Shown in pieces: positions 42,070 through 50,875 of a stretch of 64,000 bases of DNA (its first letter is position 1; every line of letters begins with the position of its first letter). The notes under the pieces were generated by a model. That model did not search any database. It saw nothing but the letters and a program-made list of their open reading frames with translations, and was not told the DNA's origin. Position numbers and translations under genes: made by a program. Origin of the DNA: Gammaproteobacteria bacterium (GTDB taxonomy: Bacteria; Pseudomonadota; Gammaproteobacteria; JAUZRS01); NCBI GenBank assembly GCA_030949385.1, contig JAUZSP010000006.1:128121-192120 (forward strand), given 5' to 3'.

Positions 42070-43014
42070 ATGACCTCACCCGCCGTGCCGCTGGCTCAGT
42101 ATCGTTTTACCTTACGGGCATTGGAGCCTATTTGTTTGCCTGATTACAGCGGCTCCGCGTGGCGCGGGGTGTTTGGCCATGCCTTGAAAGATCTGGCCTG
42201 CGTGACCAAACAGAAAACCTGTTCGAGCTGTCAGCTCTATCGCGGCTGTGTTTACAGCTATTTGTTTGAAACCCCACCGCCGCTGGGCAGTGAAAAAATG
42301 GCCAACGGCTCTGCCGCACCTCACCCCTATATTTTGGTGCCAAGCGACGCAAAAGTGCTTCAGGTGGGGGAGACGTATGCGTTGGGTTTGACCCTGTTTG
42401 GCCGGGCTAATCGCCATTTGGACTATGTGATTTATGCCTTGAATAAGGCCGGTGAGCGGGGCATTGGCCGAGATCATGGGCGTTTTGAGCTGCACACGGT
42501 GGCGCAGAAGAGCGCCGATGGCAGCCATCAAATCATCTACAAAAAGGGCGAATCGGTGCGATCCCAACCCCTGTTTGAGCGTGATGTTCCGGCGTTGCCC
42601 GATGCAGTAACGATCACCTTGCATACGCCCTTACGTTTGCGCTCGAAGGGTAAAAATGTGCGCCCTGAGGGGTTCCTCTTTCGACAGTTTTTCTCCAGCT
42701 TATTAAGACGCTTTTCATTGCTGCGTTATTTTCACAGCGACGCGCCTTTGCGGGGTGATGTGGTTCAGTTGGCGGCGTTGGCGCACTCGGTAACGTTGTT
42801 GGAAGCGGATCTGCGCTGGCACGAATGGCGGCGTTATTCCAGTCGGCAGAAAAATGTGATTCCTATGGGCGGTATTGTGGGTTCTTTTTGCATTAAAACC
42901 TCTCAACTGGCTCCGCTGTGGCCTTACCTTTGGCTCGGACAGCAGATGCACACCGGCAAGGGCAGCAGTATGGGTTTGGGGCGTTACTCACTGATGTTAG
43001 AGGCTAAAAAATGA
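42070..43014 (+). CDS. cas6: CRISPR pre-crRNA endoribonuclease Cas6 (RAMP)
   Basis: Encodes 314 aa from ATG 42070 with GGAG upstream. N-terminal RAMP fold with AWRGVFGHALKDLACV and a four-cysteine cluster (TCSSCQLYRGC plus CV), then a C-terminal Cas6 domain ending in the glycine-rich loop GKGSSMGLGRY. The N-terminal cysteines are typical of a Cas6 subgroup with PYILVP and LTLFG motifs. It would cut the array transcript at the repeat hairpin. The stop overlaps the ubiI start as ATGA, so cas6 is translationally coupled to a housekeeping gene. Confidence 0.88.
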   Translation: MTSPAVPLAQYRFTLRALEPICLPDYSGSAWRGVFGHALKDLACVTKQKTCSSCQLYRGCVYSYLFETPPPLGSEKMANGSAAPHPYILVPSDAKVLQVGETYALGLTLFGRANRHLDYVIYALNKAGERGIGRDHGRFELHTVAQKSADGSHQIIYKKGESVRSQPLFERDVPALPDAVTITLHTPLRLRSKGKNVRPEGFLFRQFFSSLLRRFSLLRYFHSDAPLRGDVVQLAALAHSVTLLEADLRWHEWRRYSSRQKNVIPMGGIVGSFCIKTSQLAPLWPYLWLGQQMHTGKGSSMGLGRYSLMLEAKK

Positions 43015-44210
43015 AACAAACACGGTTTGATGTGATTGTGGTGGGGGCGGGCATGGTGGGTGCGGCGTTGGCCTGTGCTTTGGGTTTGGGTGGCAAACGG
43101 GTGGCGCTGCTGGAGCCTCATTTGCCCGTCTCGTTTGATCTTGATGCCGAGCCGGATCTGCGCGTCTCGGCCATTAACCGTGCTTCGCAAGCGCTGTTTG
43201 AGCGGCTCGGGGTATGGCAGACGCTGGCGGCGCAGCGCATCAGCCCCTTTGAAAACATGACGGTTTGGGATGCCACCGGCTCCGGTGAGATTCATTTTGA
43301 CAGCGCTGAGATGGGGGAGCCGTATTTGGGGCACATCATCGAGAATCGCTTGGTGCAGTGGGCGTTGTTGCAGCGGTTGGCACAACTGGCGTCGGTGACG
43401 GTGATCGAGGCGGCTTTGAGTGAACTGGCCTTTGAGCCGGATCAGGTGACGGTGAGCTTGGCGGACGGCACCGAGTTGAGCGCAGAGGTGCTGGTGGGTG
43501 CGGATGGGGCGCATTCACGGGTGCGTGCGTTGGCGGGCATTGAGGTGCAGAGCCGGGCGTATGATCAAAAGGGCATCGTCTGTCATGTGGCGACGGAAAA
43601 GCCCCATCAGCGCACGGCGTGGCAGCGTTTTTTGCCCAGCGGCCCATTGGCCTTTTTGCCCCTTGCCGATGGGCGCTGTTCCCTTGTCTGGTCTTGTGAC
43701 GATGCGGTGGCGGAGCAGATGATGGCGCTCTCTGATGAGGATTTTCGGCTTGAATTGGCGCAGGCGTTTGATCGGCGTTTGGGAGCGGTGACGGCGGTCA
43801 GTGAGCGGGCGGCGTTTCCGCTGCTGCGTCGTCATGCCGAGCAGTACGTTAAACCGCGTTTGGCCTTGGTGGGCGATGCGGCGCACACCATCCATCCGCT
43901 GGCGGGGCAGGGGGTGAACATCGGTCTGTTGGATGCGTCGGCCTTGACGGAGAGTCTACTGGAGTCGAAAGGCGACCTTGGGCAACTGCGGGTGTTGCGG
44001 CGTTACGAGCGTTGGCGGCGCGGTAATAACAGTCTGATGATGCATTCGATGGACGGTTTTTATGGGTTGTTTGGTAACGATCATCTGCCGCTGGTGCAGT
44101 TGCGTAATTTTGCGCTTTCGTTTGCGGATCGTGTCTCGCCGTTGAAGTCGCAGTTGATGCGTCATGCGATGGGGTTGGAGGGCGATTTGCCGGAGTTGTC
44201 GCGCAGTTGA
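43011..44210 (+). CDS. ubiI: Ubiquinone-biosynthesis flavin hydroxylase UbiI (VisC)
   Basis: Encodes 399 aa. FAD motif GAGMVGAALACAL, DLRVSAINRASQALFERLGVW and GDAAHTIHPLAGQGVNIGLLD. It is closer to UbiI/UbiF/VisC than to UbiH (no DDRSTALS stretch). It hydroxylates a polyprenylphenol at C5. It should be co-transcribed with ubiH but is now directly behind cas6. Confidence 0.92.
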   Translation: MKQTRFDVIVVGAGMVGAALACALGLGGKRVALLEPHLPVSFDLDAEPDLRVSAINRASQALFERLGVWQTLAAQRISPFENMTVWDATGSGEIHFDSAEMGEPYLGHIIENRLVQWALLQRLAQLASVTVIEAALSELAFEPDQVTVSLADGTELSAEVLVGADGAHSRVRALAGIEVQSRAYDQKGIVCHVATEKPHQRTAWQRFLPSGPLAFLPLADGRCSLVWSCDDAVAEQMMALSDEDFRLELAQAFDRRLGAVTAVSERAAFPLLRRHAEQYVKPRLALVGDAAHTIHPLAGQGVNIGLLDASALTESLLESKGDLGQLRVLRRYERWRRGNNSLMMHSMDGFYGLFGNDHLPLVQLRNFALSFADRVSPLKSQLMRHAMGLEGDLPELSRS

Positions 44211-44226
44211 ATCCACATGAATCTAT

Positions 44227-44281
44227 GACAGACCCTATGGATTCCCGCCTTTGCGGGAATGACGAGCAAAAAATACACCTC
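44227..44281. repeat. Family-A palindromic repeat, unexpanded
   Basis: GACAGACCCTATGGATTCCCGCC-TTT-GCGGGAATGACGAGCAAAAAATA. This copy has no tandem tail and shows the ancestral form from which the 9-, 18- and 21-bp expansions elsewhere derive. It lies just after the ubiI stop. Confidence 0.85.
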
Positions 44282-44358
44282 TCCGCCAGACTGTAGTGAT
44301 CAAGTAAATCTGGCCAAAGATTAGGAGCTAATTCCAAAATTGTTGCTCAGACTTGAAT

Positions 44359-44413
44359 TAGATCCATATAAGATCCATATTAGATGCTATATTTAGCGCC
44401 TAATATGGATCTT
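44359..44413 (+). promoter_or_regulatory. Operator/promoter of the toxin-antitoxin pair
   Basis: A perfect 14-bp inverted repeat, AAGATCCATATTAG (44370-44383) and CTAATATGGATCTT (44400-44413), separated by 16 bp. A third direct half-site AGATCCATAT starts at 44360. A TATATT hexamer lies between the arms. This fits autoregulation by the antitoxin-toxin complex. Confidence 0.75.
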
Positions 44414-44427
44414 ATTGAGGTGTTATT

Positions 44428-44679
44428 ATGAGGCAAATACTCTCCAGTTGCTCCGCAAGTATTTCAGAATTAAAGAAAAATCCCACGGCACTGCTGAATG
44501 AAGCTGAAGGTGCGCCTATTGCGATACTCAATCACAATGTTCCAGCAGCCTATCTCATACCAGCAGAAACCTATGAGTGGTTAATGGATAAGTTGGAAGA
44601 CGTTGAGCTGGCGCAAATTGTGAGGGATCGAGCCGGTGAAAAATCACAGGCAATAGAAATTGATCTTGATGATTTATAA
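44428..44679 (+). CDS. Phd/YefM-family antitoxin
   Basis: Encodes 83 aa. The N-terminal Phd/YefM fold (ASISELKKNPTALLNEAEGAPIAILNHNVPAAYLIPAETYEWL) binds DNA and the acidic C-terminal tail (AIEIDLDDL) binds the toxin. GAGG lies about 9 bases before the ATG. It overlaps the toxin gene by 11 bp. Confidence 0.92.
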   Translation: MRQILSSCSASISELKKNPTALLNEAEGAPIAILNHNVPAAYLIPAETYEWLMDKLEDVELAQIVRDRAGEKSQAIEIDLDDL

Positions 44680-44953
44680 CATCAAGTTTTTGCCGAGTGC
44701 TTTGAAAGAGTGGAAAAAGCTGGCTCCTCCGATACGTAAGCAATTCAAAAAAAAGCTTGAAGAGAGGGTAAAAAATCCACACAACCTAGCAAGCCAACTG
44801 CATGGCTTTACAAACGTGTATAAAATCAAATTACGCTCAGTGGGGTATCGTTTGGTGTATGAAGTAAACGACAGTGAAGTCATCGTTTATGTCATTGCTG
44901 TGGGTAAAAGAGACCGAGGTTTGGTGTACAGCAAAGCAGAAAAACGAAAGTAG
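44669..44953 (+). CDS. RelE/StbE-family mRNA interferase toxin
   Basis: Encodes 94 aa. FLPSALKEWKKLAPPIRKQFKKKLEERVKNP, then VYKIKLRSVGYRLVYEV and VIAVGKRDRGLVY, matches RelE toxins that cut mRNA on the ribosome. The basic and aromatic residues expected of the active site are present. It starts inside the antitoxin stop region, so antitoxin is made first. Confidence 0.92.
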   Translation: MIYNIKFLPSALKEWKKLAPPIRKQFKKKLEERVKNPHNLASQLHGFTNVYKIKLRSVGYRLVYEVNDSEVIVYVIAVGKRDRGLVYSKAEKRK

Positions 44954-45002
44954 ATGAATTTTCCCGTTAAAACAAATGGCAAAATCCAACCTAAGCGCAC
45001 AC

Positions 45003-45031
45003 TTGGCCTTTTCAATCATCTGGTTTATAGT
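45003..45031 (+). promoter_or_regulatory. Sigma-70 promoter of the gcv operon
   Basis: TTGGCC (45003-45008), 17 bp, then TATAGT (45026-45031). Initiation would be near 45038, about 13 bases before the first riboswitch stem, which is well placed for the glycine riboswitch transcript. Confidence 0.7.
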
Positions 45032-45050
45032 ACGCGCCTCAACGCATGAT

Positions 45051-45217
45051 CTACTGCGGGAGATTCCCACCAAGGGAAGCCGAAGGCGCAACCCGTCCGG
45101 AAACGCTCAGGCAAACGGACCGCAGTAGAGAGTTGGCTCTGGAGAGTGGCTTTAGCGCCCGCCGAAGGGGAATGGTTCCGTTGGAACCGGTATCTCTCAG
45201 GTAACAGGACAGAGGGG
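45051..45217 (+). ncRNA. Tandem glycine riboswitch
   Basis: Aptamer I is closed by a perfect 9-bp stem CTACTGCGG (45051-45059) / CCGCAGTAG (45120-45128) and contains GGGAGA...GCCGAAGG...CGCTCAGGCAAACGGAC. Aptamer II (about 45131-45217) contains TCTGGAGAG...GCCGAAGGGG...TCTCAGGTAACAGGACAGAGG. These are the conserved glycine-aptamer cores. It sits directly upstream of gcvT. Glycine binding would switch on the cleavage genes. Confidence 0.96.
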
Positions 45218-45252
45218 CGACCGTTGCATTATTGCAACCGCGTCCCTTTTTT
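45213..45252 (+). terminator. Riboswitch expression platform (intrinsic terminator)
   Basis: AGGGGCG pairs with CGTCCCT, then GTTGCA pairs with TGCAAC around a TTAT loop, with one bulge and one mismatch between. Six T follow (45247-45252). The left arm overlaps the closing stem of aptamer II, so glycine binding should block terminator formation. This predicts control by transcription attenuation. Confidence 0.8.
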
Positions 45253-45270
45253 CATTACGGAGCCACACAG

Positions 45271-46353
45271 ATGAACGCACGCACCCCGTTGTACGCCCTC
45301 CATGAAGCCCACGGTGGCAAGATCGTCGATTTTGCAGGTTGGGATATGCCGATTCATTACGGCTCGCAAGTCCAAGAACATCATCAAGTACGCAGCGATG
45401 CGGGTATGTTTGACGTCTCCCACATGGTGGTGGTGGATCTCGAAGGCGAACAGGTGATTGCCTTTTTGCGTAACCTGCTCGCTAACGATGTGGCACGGCT
45501 GAAAACTTCGGGCAAGGCGCTCTACAGCTGCATGTTGAACGAAGCCGGTGGCGTGATTGACGATCTGATCGTCTACTACATGGACGACCGCTGGTTCCGC
45601 ATGGTGGTGAACGCCGGTACCCGCGAAAAAGATCTCGCGTGGATCAACACACAAGCCGCTGCCTTTGGCGTGAGTGTCACGGAACGCGACGAGCTGGCCA
45701 TGATCGCGGTGCAAGGCCCCAACGCGCGGGATCGGGCGTTGTCGGTGATGCCCCCCGCAGTGGCCAGCGCCTCTGCGGAACTGAAACGTTTTTTTGCCAC
45801 CGACTGCGAGGGTTGGTTTGTGGCGCGCACCGGCTACACCGGCGAAGACGGTTTCGAGGTGGTGTTGCCCGCAGAGCAGGCGGCGGAGTTTTGGTCGGCG
45901 TTGGCTAACGCCGGAGTAAAACCGATTGGTCTCGGCGCACGGGACACCTTGCGTTTGGAAGCGGGCATGAACCTTTACGGCAACGACATGGACGAAAGCA
46001 CCACGCCGCTGGTGGCGGGGCTGGGGTGGACGGTGGTGCTGGACGACGAACGTGATTTTATCGGCAAAGCGGTGTTGGTAAGCCAAAAAGCCGAGGGTGT
46101 GCCGAGTAAGCTGGTGGGGCTGAAATTGAGTGGGCGCGGTGTGTTGCGCTCGCATCAAAAAGTGAAGCTGGCCGATGGCGGTGAAGGTGAAACCACCAGC
46201 GGTACCTTTTCGCCTACGCTGGGTTACGCCATTGCGATGGCGCGGGTTCCAGCCAACATCGGTGCAACTTGCGAGGTGGAAATTCGGGGTAAATGGGTTG
46301 CCGCAGAGGTGGTGAAATACCCCTTTGTGCGCGACGGCAAAGCCTGTAATTAA
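45271..46353 (+). CDS. gcvT: Glycine cleavage system T protein (aminomethyltransferase)
   Basis: Encodes 360 aa from ATG 45271. [32 protein letters not shown] and [12 protein letters not shown] are typical, with the C-terminal GCV_T domain ending [15 protein letters not shown]. It transfers the methylene group from lipoyl-H protein to THF. First gene after the glycine riboswitch. Confidence 0.97.
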   Translation: MNARTPLYALHEAHGGKIVDFAGWDMPIHYGSQVQEHHQVRSDAGMFDVSHMVVVDLEGEQVIAFLRNLLANDVARLKTSGKALYSCMLNEAGGVIDDLIVYYMDDRWFRMVVNAGTREKDLAWINTQAAAFGVSVTERDELAMIAVQGPNARDRALSVMPPAVASASAELKRFFATDCEGWFVARTGYTGEDGFEVVLPAEQAAEFWSALANAGVKPIGLGARDTLRLEAGMNLYGNDMDESTTPLVAGLGWTVVLDDERDFIGKAVLVSQKAEGVPSKLVGLKLSGRGVLRSHQKVKLADGGEGETTSGTFSPTLGYAIAMARVPANIGATCEVEIRGKWVAAEVVKYPFVRDGKACN

Positions 46354-46371
46354 GCGTTTTTTAAAAATAGA

Positions 46372-46457
46372 CGTAGGGGCGCACCTGTGTGTGCGCCCTG
46401 AATTGTATGCGGGGTTTGAGGGCTGACACATAGGTCAGCCCCTACGGTCACATAGGT
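46372..46457. repeat. Pair of inverted REP palindromes
   Basis: Unit 1 is GTAGGGGCGCAC...GTGCGCCC (about 46373-46399) and unit 2 is GGGCTGAC...GTCAGCCCCTACG (about 46430-46457). Both carry the GTAGGGG head, facing inward as in a BIME. A partial third copy of the second arm (ACATAGGTCAGCC) follows. Same head as the REPs around the RAYT at 32.2 kb. Located between gcvT and gcvH. Confidence 0.75.
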
Positions 46458-46509
46458 CAGCCTTCACAGAATGATTTATAATCTAAAGCAAATAAACGAG
46501 GAGATATTC

Positions 46510-46899
46510 ATGAGCGATCTGCCAACAGAATTGAGATACACCCAAAGCCACGAGTGGGTACGCAACAACGAAGACGGTACCTTTACCGTCGGCATCACCG
46601 ACCACGCCCAAGAGTTATTGGGTGACATCGTTTTTGTCGAGACCCCAGAAGAAGACGCTGAGATTGAAGCCGGTGACGGTTGTGCGGTGGTGGAGTCGGT
46701 GAAAGCCGCCTCTGACATCTACATGCCCATCAGCGGTATCGTGGCCTCGGCCAACGGTGAATTGGCCGACACCCCCGAAGCGATTAATGACGATGCCTAT
46801 CAGGCCGGTTGGATTTTCACGATTAAAAGCGACGGTGCTGAGTGGGATAATTTACTGACCGTTGAGCAATACGAAGCCTTGTTGGAAGAAGACGAGTAG
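46510..46899 (+). CDS. gcvH: Glycine cleavage system H protein
   Basis: Encodes 129 aa from ATG 46510 with GAGGAG upstream. The lipoyl lysine lies in [12 protein letters not shown]. It shuttles the aminomethyl group among P, T and L proteins. It follows gcvT with an intervening REP pair. Confidence 0.97.
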   Translation: MSDLPTELRYTQSHEWVRNNEDGTFTVGITDHAQELLGDIVFVETPEEDAEIEAGDGCAVVESVKAASDIYMPISGIVASANGELADTPEAINDDAYQAGWIFTIKSDGAEWDNLLTVEQYEALLEEDE

Positions 46900-46980
46900 C
46901 CTGATTTACTGTACCTGATTTGAAAATCAAGGGCATAATGGCTCTGGTTTTCATTGAAAAAGTACTTAAAGGATCTCAAT

Positions 46981-47550
46981 ATGTTGAAAAAAGGATTGTT
47001 ATTGTCAGTTGCCGCTCTGATGCTGAGTACGCCTCTTTATGCTGAAGATTTGGAGAAGCGCGCCGCAGATGCACGGAAAGTGATTAAAGAGTTTGCTACC
47101 ACCCTTAAAGGTGAGATGAAAGCGGGGATGAAAGCCGGTGGGCCGACTAAGGCGATTAAGGTCTGTAATCTGCGCGCAACTCATATTGCGATTAATTCCA
47201 GTGCCACGTCCAATTGGGATGTGGGTCGTACCAGTTTGAAGGTGCGTAATCACATGAACGACCCGGACGCTTGGGAAAAAGCGGTGCTGCTCAAATTTGA
47301 ACAGCGCAAAAAAGCCGGTGAAAATGTAAAGAAAATGGACTTTTATGAAGTCGTAGACCGTTATGGTGAGAAGCAATTTCGTTATATGAAAGCGATCCCA
47401 ACCGGTCCGATCTGTTTGCAGTGTCACGGAGAAAAACTCGATGTGGCTGTGATCATGCGCCTCAATACCTTGTATTCAGAGGATCAAGCTCGCGGTTACA
47501 AATTGGGTGACATTCGTGGTGCGTTCACCCTAAGTCAACCGATGAACTGA
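46981..47550 (+). CDS. DUF3365 (Tll0287-like) c-type haem protein
   Basis: Encodes 189 aa from ATG 46981 (AAGGA upstream). A signal peptide (LKKGLLLSVAALMLSTPLYA) precedes a Tll0287-like sensor fold with one CXXCH haem motif near the C-terminus (GPICLQCHG). The N-terminal VCNLRA cysteine is typical of the family. The role is probably periplasmic redox or haem sensing. It lies between gcvH and gcvPA and is closed by its own terminator, so it seems to be a passenger in the gcv cluster. Confidence 0.87.
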   Translation: MLKKGLLLSVAALMLSTPLYAEDLEKRAADARKVIKEFATTLKGEMKAGMKAGGPTKAIKVCNLRATHIAINSSATSNWDVGRTSLKVRNHMNDPDAWEKAVLLKFEQRKKAGENVKKMDFYEVVDRYGEKQFRYMKAIPTGPICLQCHGEKLDVAVIMRLNTLYSEDQARGYKLGDIRGAFTLSQPMN

Positions 47551-47577
47551 GGTTTCTCTGAGTTATCTGTTGTATTG

Positions 47578-47606
47578 GCGTCCCGCTTTGTCGGGGCGCT
47601 TTTTTA
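47578..47606 (+). terminator. Intrinsic terminator between the haem protein gene and gcvPA
   Basis: GCGTCCCG-CTTTGT-CGGGGCGC, an 8-bp stem with one G-T pair, followed by seven T. It would end transcription before gcvPA, so gcvPA/gcvPB need a separate promoter or read-through. Confidence 0.8.
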
Positions 47607-47624
47607 TTAGATTGGATAAAAGTT

Positions 47625-49025
47625 ATGCCATTTATTCCCCACACCCCCGATGAAGTTCAAGCCATGCTGACCACCATTGGGGTGAACAGCATTGAAGATC
47701 TGTTTGATGAAGTGCCTGCTAATTTGCGCATTGGCGAGCTGGACAAGGTTCCATCCGCGATGATGGAGATGGAGATCTCCCGGCTGATGAAACAGCGCGC
47801 CGCCCAAGACGGCGAGGCGCTCTGTTTTATCGGTGCCGGTGCGTACGGCCATCACATTCCCGCTGCGGTCTGGCAGATCGTCTCCCGTGGGGAGTATTAC
47901 AGTGCCTACACACCGTACCAAGCGGAGGCGAGCCAAGGCACCTTGCAGTTGGTTTACGAGTTCCAATCCATGATGACCGCGTTGACGGGGATGGAGGTCT
48001 CCAATGCCTCGCTTTACGACGGTGCTTCGGCGCTGGCGGAAGCGGTTTTGATGGCGGTGCGCGCCAATCGCAAAAGCAAATCGAAAACCATTTTGCTGCC
48101 GCGCACGGTTAACCCCAGTTACCGCAAAGTGACGCACAACATCGTCAATAATCAGAAGGTTTGTTTGCAAGAGCTGCCCTTTGTTTTGGAGCAAGGCACG
48201 GTTGATATGAGCGCACTGGAAGCTCATGCCGGTGAAGACATCACCGCCGTGGTGATTCAGCAGCCCAACTTCTTTGGCTCCTTGGAAGAGGTGGATGCGA
48301 TCACCGATTGGGCTCACGCCAACGGCGCTTTGCTCATCGCGGTGGTGAACCCCATCAGCTTGGCGCTGCTCAAGCCACCTGGCGAGTGGGGGGCTAAAGG
48401 CGCGGACATTGTCATCGGTGAAGGCCAGCCTTTGGGTGTACCGCTGGCTTCCGGTGGCCCTTATTTTGGGTTTATGTGCTGCAATAAAAACTTGGTGCGG
48501 CAGATGCCCGGACGCATTGTCGGTCAGACCGTCGATCTGGAGGGCAAGCGCGGTTTTGCTTTGACTTTGCAGGCGCGAGAACAGCACATTCGCCGTTCCA
48601 AAGCGACCTCAAACATCTGCACCAACCAAGGTTTGATGGTGACCGCTGCGACCATTCACATGGCGCTGTTGGGGCCAGAAGGCTTGAGTCGCGTGGCGCG
48701 CAGCAGCCACCGTAACACCCACAGTTTGGCGCAGCAATTGACCGCGTTGCAGGGGGTTGCGTCTCGTTTTACGGGCAGCCACTTCCATGAAACGGTCATC
48801 ACTTTTGACGAGGTGCCGGTGAGTGAAATGTTAACCGCACTGGCGGCGCACAACGTCCTTGGCGGTTATGATCTGAGCGAGGAGTACCCTGAACTGGGCA
48901 ACGCGCTGTTGATCTGTTCCACCGAAGTACACACGCAAGCGGACTTTGATGCTTATGTGCAGAAAGTCGAGCGTGTTTTGACTCTGCGTGGCAGCGGTCA
49001 ATGTCCTGTGCAGCCTAAATTTTAA
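47625..49025 (+). CDS. gcvPA: Glycine dehydrogenase subunit 1 (P protein, alpha)
   Basis: Encodes 466 aa. [43 protein letters not shown] and [22 protein letters not shown] are typical of the N-terminal half of split P protein. The PLP-binding lysine is in the other subunit. Start ATG 47625. Confidence 0.96.
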   Translation: MPFIPHTPDEVQAMLTTIGVNSIEDLFDEVPANLRIGELDKVPSAMMEMEISRLMKQRAAQDGEALCFIGAGAYGHHIPAAVWQIVSRGEYYSAYTPYQAEASQGTLQLVYEFQSMMTALTGMEVSNASLYDGASALAEAVLMAVRANRKSKSKTILLPRTVNPSYRKVTHNIVNNQKVCLQELPFVLEQGTVDMSALEAHAGEDITAVVIQQPNFFGSLEEVDAITDWAHANGALLIAVVNPISLALLKPPGEWGAKGADIVIGEGQPLGVPLASGGPYFGFMCCNKNLVRQMPGRIVGQTVDLEGKRGFALTLQAREQHIRRSKATSNICTNQGLMVTAATIHMALLGPEGLSRVARSSHRNTHSLAQQLTALQGVASRFTGSHFHETVITFDEVPVSEMLTALAAHNVLGGYDLSEEYPELGNALLICSTEVHTQADFDAYVQKVERVLTLRGSGQCPVQPKF

Positions 49026-49038
49026 TCGAGGTACGATG

Positions 49039-50498
49039 ATGTTAATTCACGAAAGATCCAAACCCACTCGTCGTGCGTCAGCACAGATGCCCGCCACGTC
49101 CGTCGAGGTGGAGGGCATTCCAGCAGAACTGCTGCGCCGCACCCCGCCCGCTCTGCCCGAGGTTTCGGAGATGCAGGTGGTGCGTCACTACACCGCGCTG
49201 TCGCAGAAAAATTTTTCCATTGACACCCAGTTCTATCCGCTGGGTTCGTGCACGATGAAGTACAACCCACGCGCCAGCAACACCTTGGCCATGCTGCCTG
49301 GCATGGTGGCGCGTCACCCCTTGGCTCCCGTGAGTCACAGCCAAGGGTTTATGGCCTGTATGTACGATTTACAAGAGATGCTCAAAGAAGTAACGGGGAT
49401 GAAAGAGGTCTCTCTGTCGCCTGCCGCAGGCGCGCAGGGCGAATTTGCGGGGGTGGCGATGATTCGCGCCTACCACGATGCCCGTGGTGACAGCGAACGT
49501 TGTGAAATTTTAGTCCCCGATGCAGCCCACGGCACCAACCCCGCCTCGGCGGTGATGTGTGGCTACAAGGTGCGGGAAATCCCCACCGGCCCGAGTGGCG
49601 ATGTGGATGTGGAGGCGCTGAAAGCGGTGGTGGGCCCCCAGACGGCGGGCATCATGCTCACCAACCCTTCGACGGTGGGGGTGTTTGATCGCCAGATTGA
49701 AGCGATTGCCAAAACTGTGCATGACGCGGGGGGTCTGCTCTATTACGACGGTGCTAATCTGAACGCCATTTTGGGCAAGGTGCGTCCGGGTGATATGGGT
49801 TTTGATGTGATTCACATGAACCTGCATAAAACCTTCTCCACCCCGCACGGTGGCGGTGGTCAGGAGCGGGGCCGGTGGGCGTGAGCGAACGTCTGATTCC
49901 CTACCTGCCGGTGCCGATGGTGGCCAAAGCGGCAGACGGTTATAAGTGGTTGTTGGAAAAGGATTGCCCTGACTCCATCGGGCGCTTATCGGCCTTTGCC
50001 GGTAACGCAGGGGTGTTGATTCGGGCGTATGTGTATGCGCGCATGTTGGGACGAGAGGGAATGCCACGGGTGGCAGAGTATGCCACCTTGAACGCCAACT
50101 ACATGATGGTGCGTTTGGCGGAGGCGGGTTTTGATCTGGCTTACAAAGATCGGCGCGCCACCCATGAGTTTATCGTCACCTTGAAACGACAGGCCAAAGA
50201 GTTGGGTGTCAATGCGATGGATTTTGCCAAACGTCTGTTGGATTACGGCTACCATGCACCGACCACCTATTTCCCCTTGCTGATTCCTGAATGTTTGTTG
50301 ATCGAACCGACGGAGACGGAAACCCAAGCGGAGTTAGACGGGTTTATCGAGGTGATGAAAACCATTCAAGCGGAAGCGGAAGAGAACGCCGACTTGGTGA
50401 AAGGCGCGCCTTACACCTTGCCCGTGCGTCGTCTGGATGATGTCAAAGCGGCGCGGGAATTGAACTTGGCCTACACGCCTGCCAAAGCCGACGAGTAG
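49039..50498 (+). CDS. gcvPB: Glycine dehydrogenase subunit 2 (P protein, beta), frameshifted
   Basis: The first frame runs to a stop at 49884 and the second covers 49875-50498. Together they give a full subunit: [44 protein letters not shown], the PLP lysine in [16 protein letters not shown], then [16 protein letters not shown]. The break is at about 49860. The reading GGTCAGGAGCGGGG would restore the conserved GGGGPGAGPVGV if one C were added (GGTCCAGG). A single missing base, sequencing error or real. GAGG precedes ATG 49039 by 7 bases. Confidence 0.93.
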
Positions 50499-50857
50499 TG
50501 GCTAAAACCGGCAACACCGGTCTGAAACGCATCCTCAATGCGGGGCGTTATTCGTGGCTGGGTCTAAAAGCCGCCTACCGTGGTGAGGCGGCCTTTCGCC
50601 AAGAACTGTGGTTGGTTTTGGTGTTGGCACCTTTAGCGTTGTGGTTTGGTGAGGGCGGTGTTGAAAAGGCGCTGCTGCTGGGATCCTTGCTGATCGTTTT
50701 GATCGTCGAGTTGTTAAACTCGGCCATCGAGGCGGTGGTGGATCGTTTTGGTGATGAGTGGCATGAGCTGTCGGGTATGGCCAAAGACATGGGTTCGGCG
50801 GCGGTGCTGCTGGCGCTGTTGCTGGTGCTGTTAACTTGGGGCTTGGTGCTCTGTTAA
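50498..50857 (+). CDS. dgkA: Diacylglycerol kinase
   Basis: Encodes 119 aa from GTG 50498, overlapping the gcvPB stop (TAGTG). Three membrane helices and the signature ELLNSAIEAVVDRFGDEWHELSGMAKDMGSAAV. It phosphorylates diacylglycerol released during periplasmic glucan or LPS synthesis. Confidence 0.96.
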   Translation: MAKTGNTGLKRILNAGRYSWLGLKAAYRGEAAFRQELWLVLVLAPLALWFGEGGVEKALLLGSLLIVLIVELLNSAIEAVVDRFGDEWHELSGMAKDMGSAAVLLALLLVLLTWGLVLC

Positions 50858-50875
50858 ACGGAAGAAATTAAAATT

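Noticed and set aside
37397-43010. The CRISPR island as a transposon with defined ends
   Set aside because: No target-site duplication, terminal inverted repeats of a transposon, or integrase. The bracketing palindromes are dispersed repeats found elsewhere in the window.
45229-46431. 400-aa open frame antisense to gcvT
   Set aside because: Mirrors codon structure of gcvT; composition is His/Arg/Gln-rich without motifs. gcvT is certain. Similar antisense frames at 34608-35711, 36440-37531 and 47607-48587 were rejected for the same reason.
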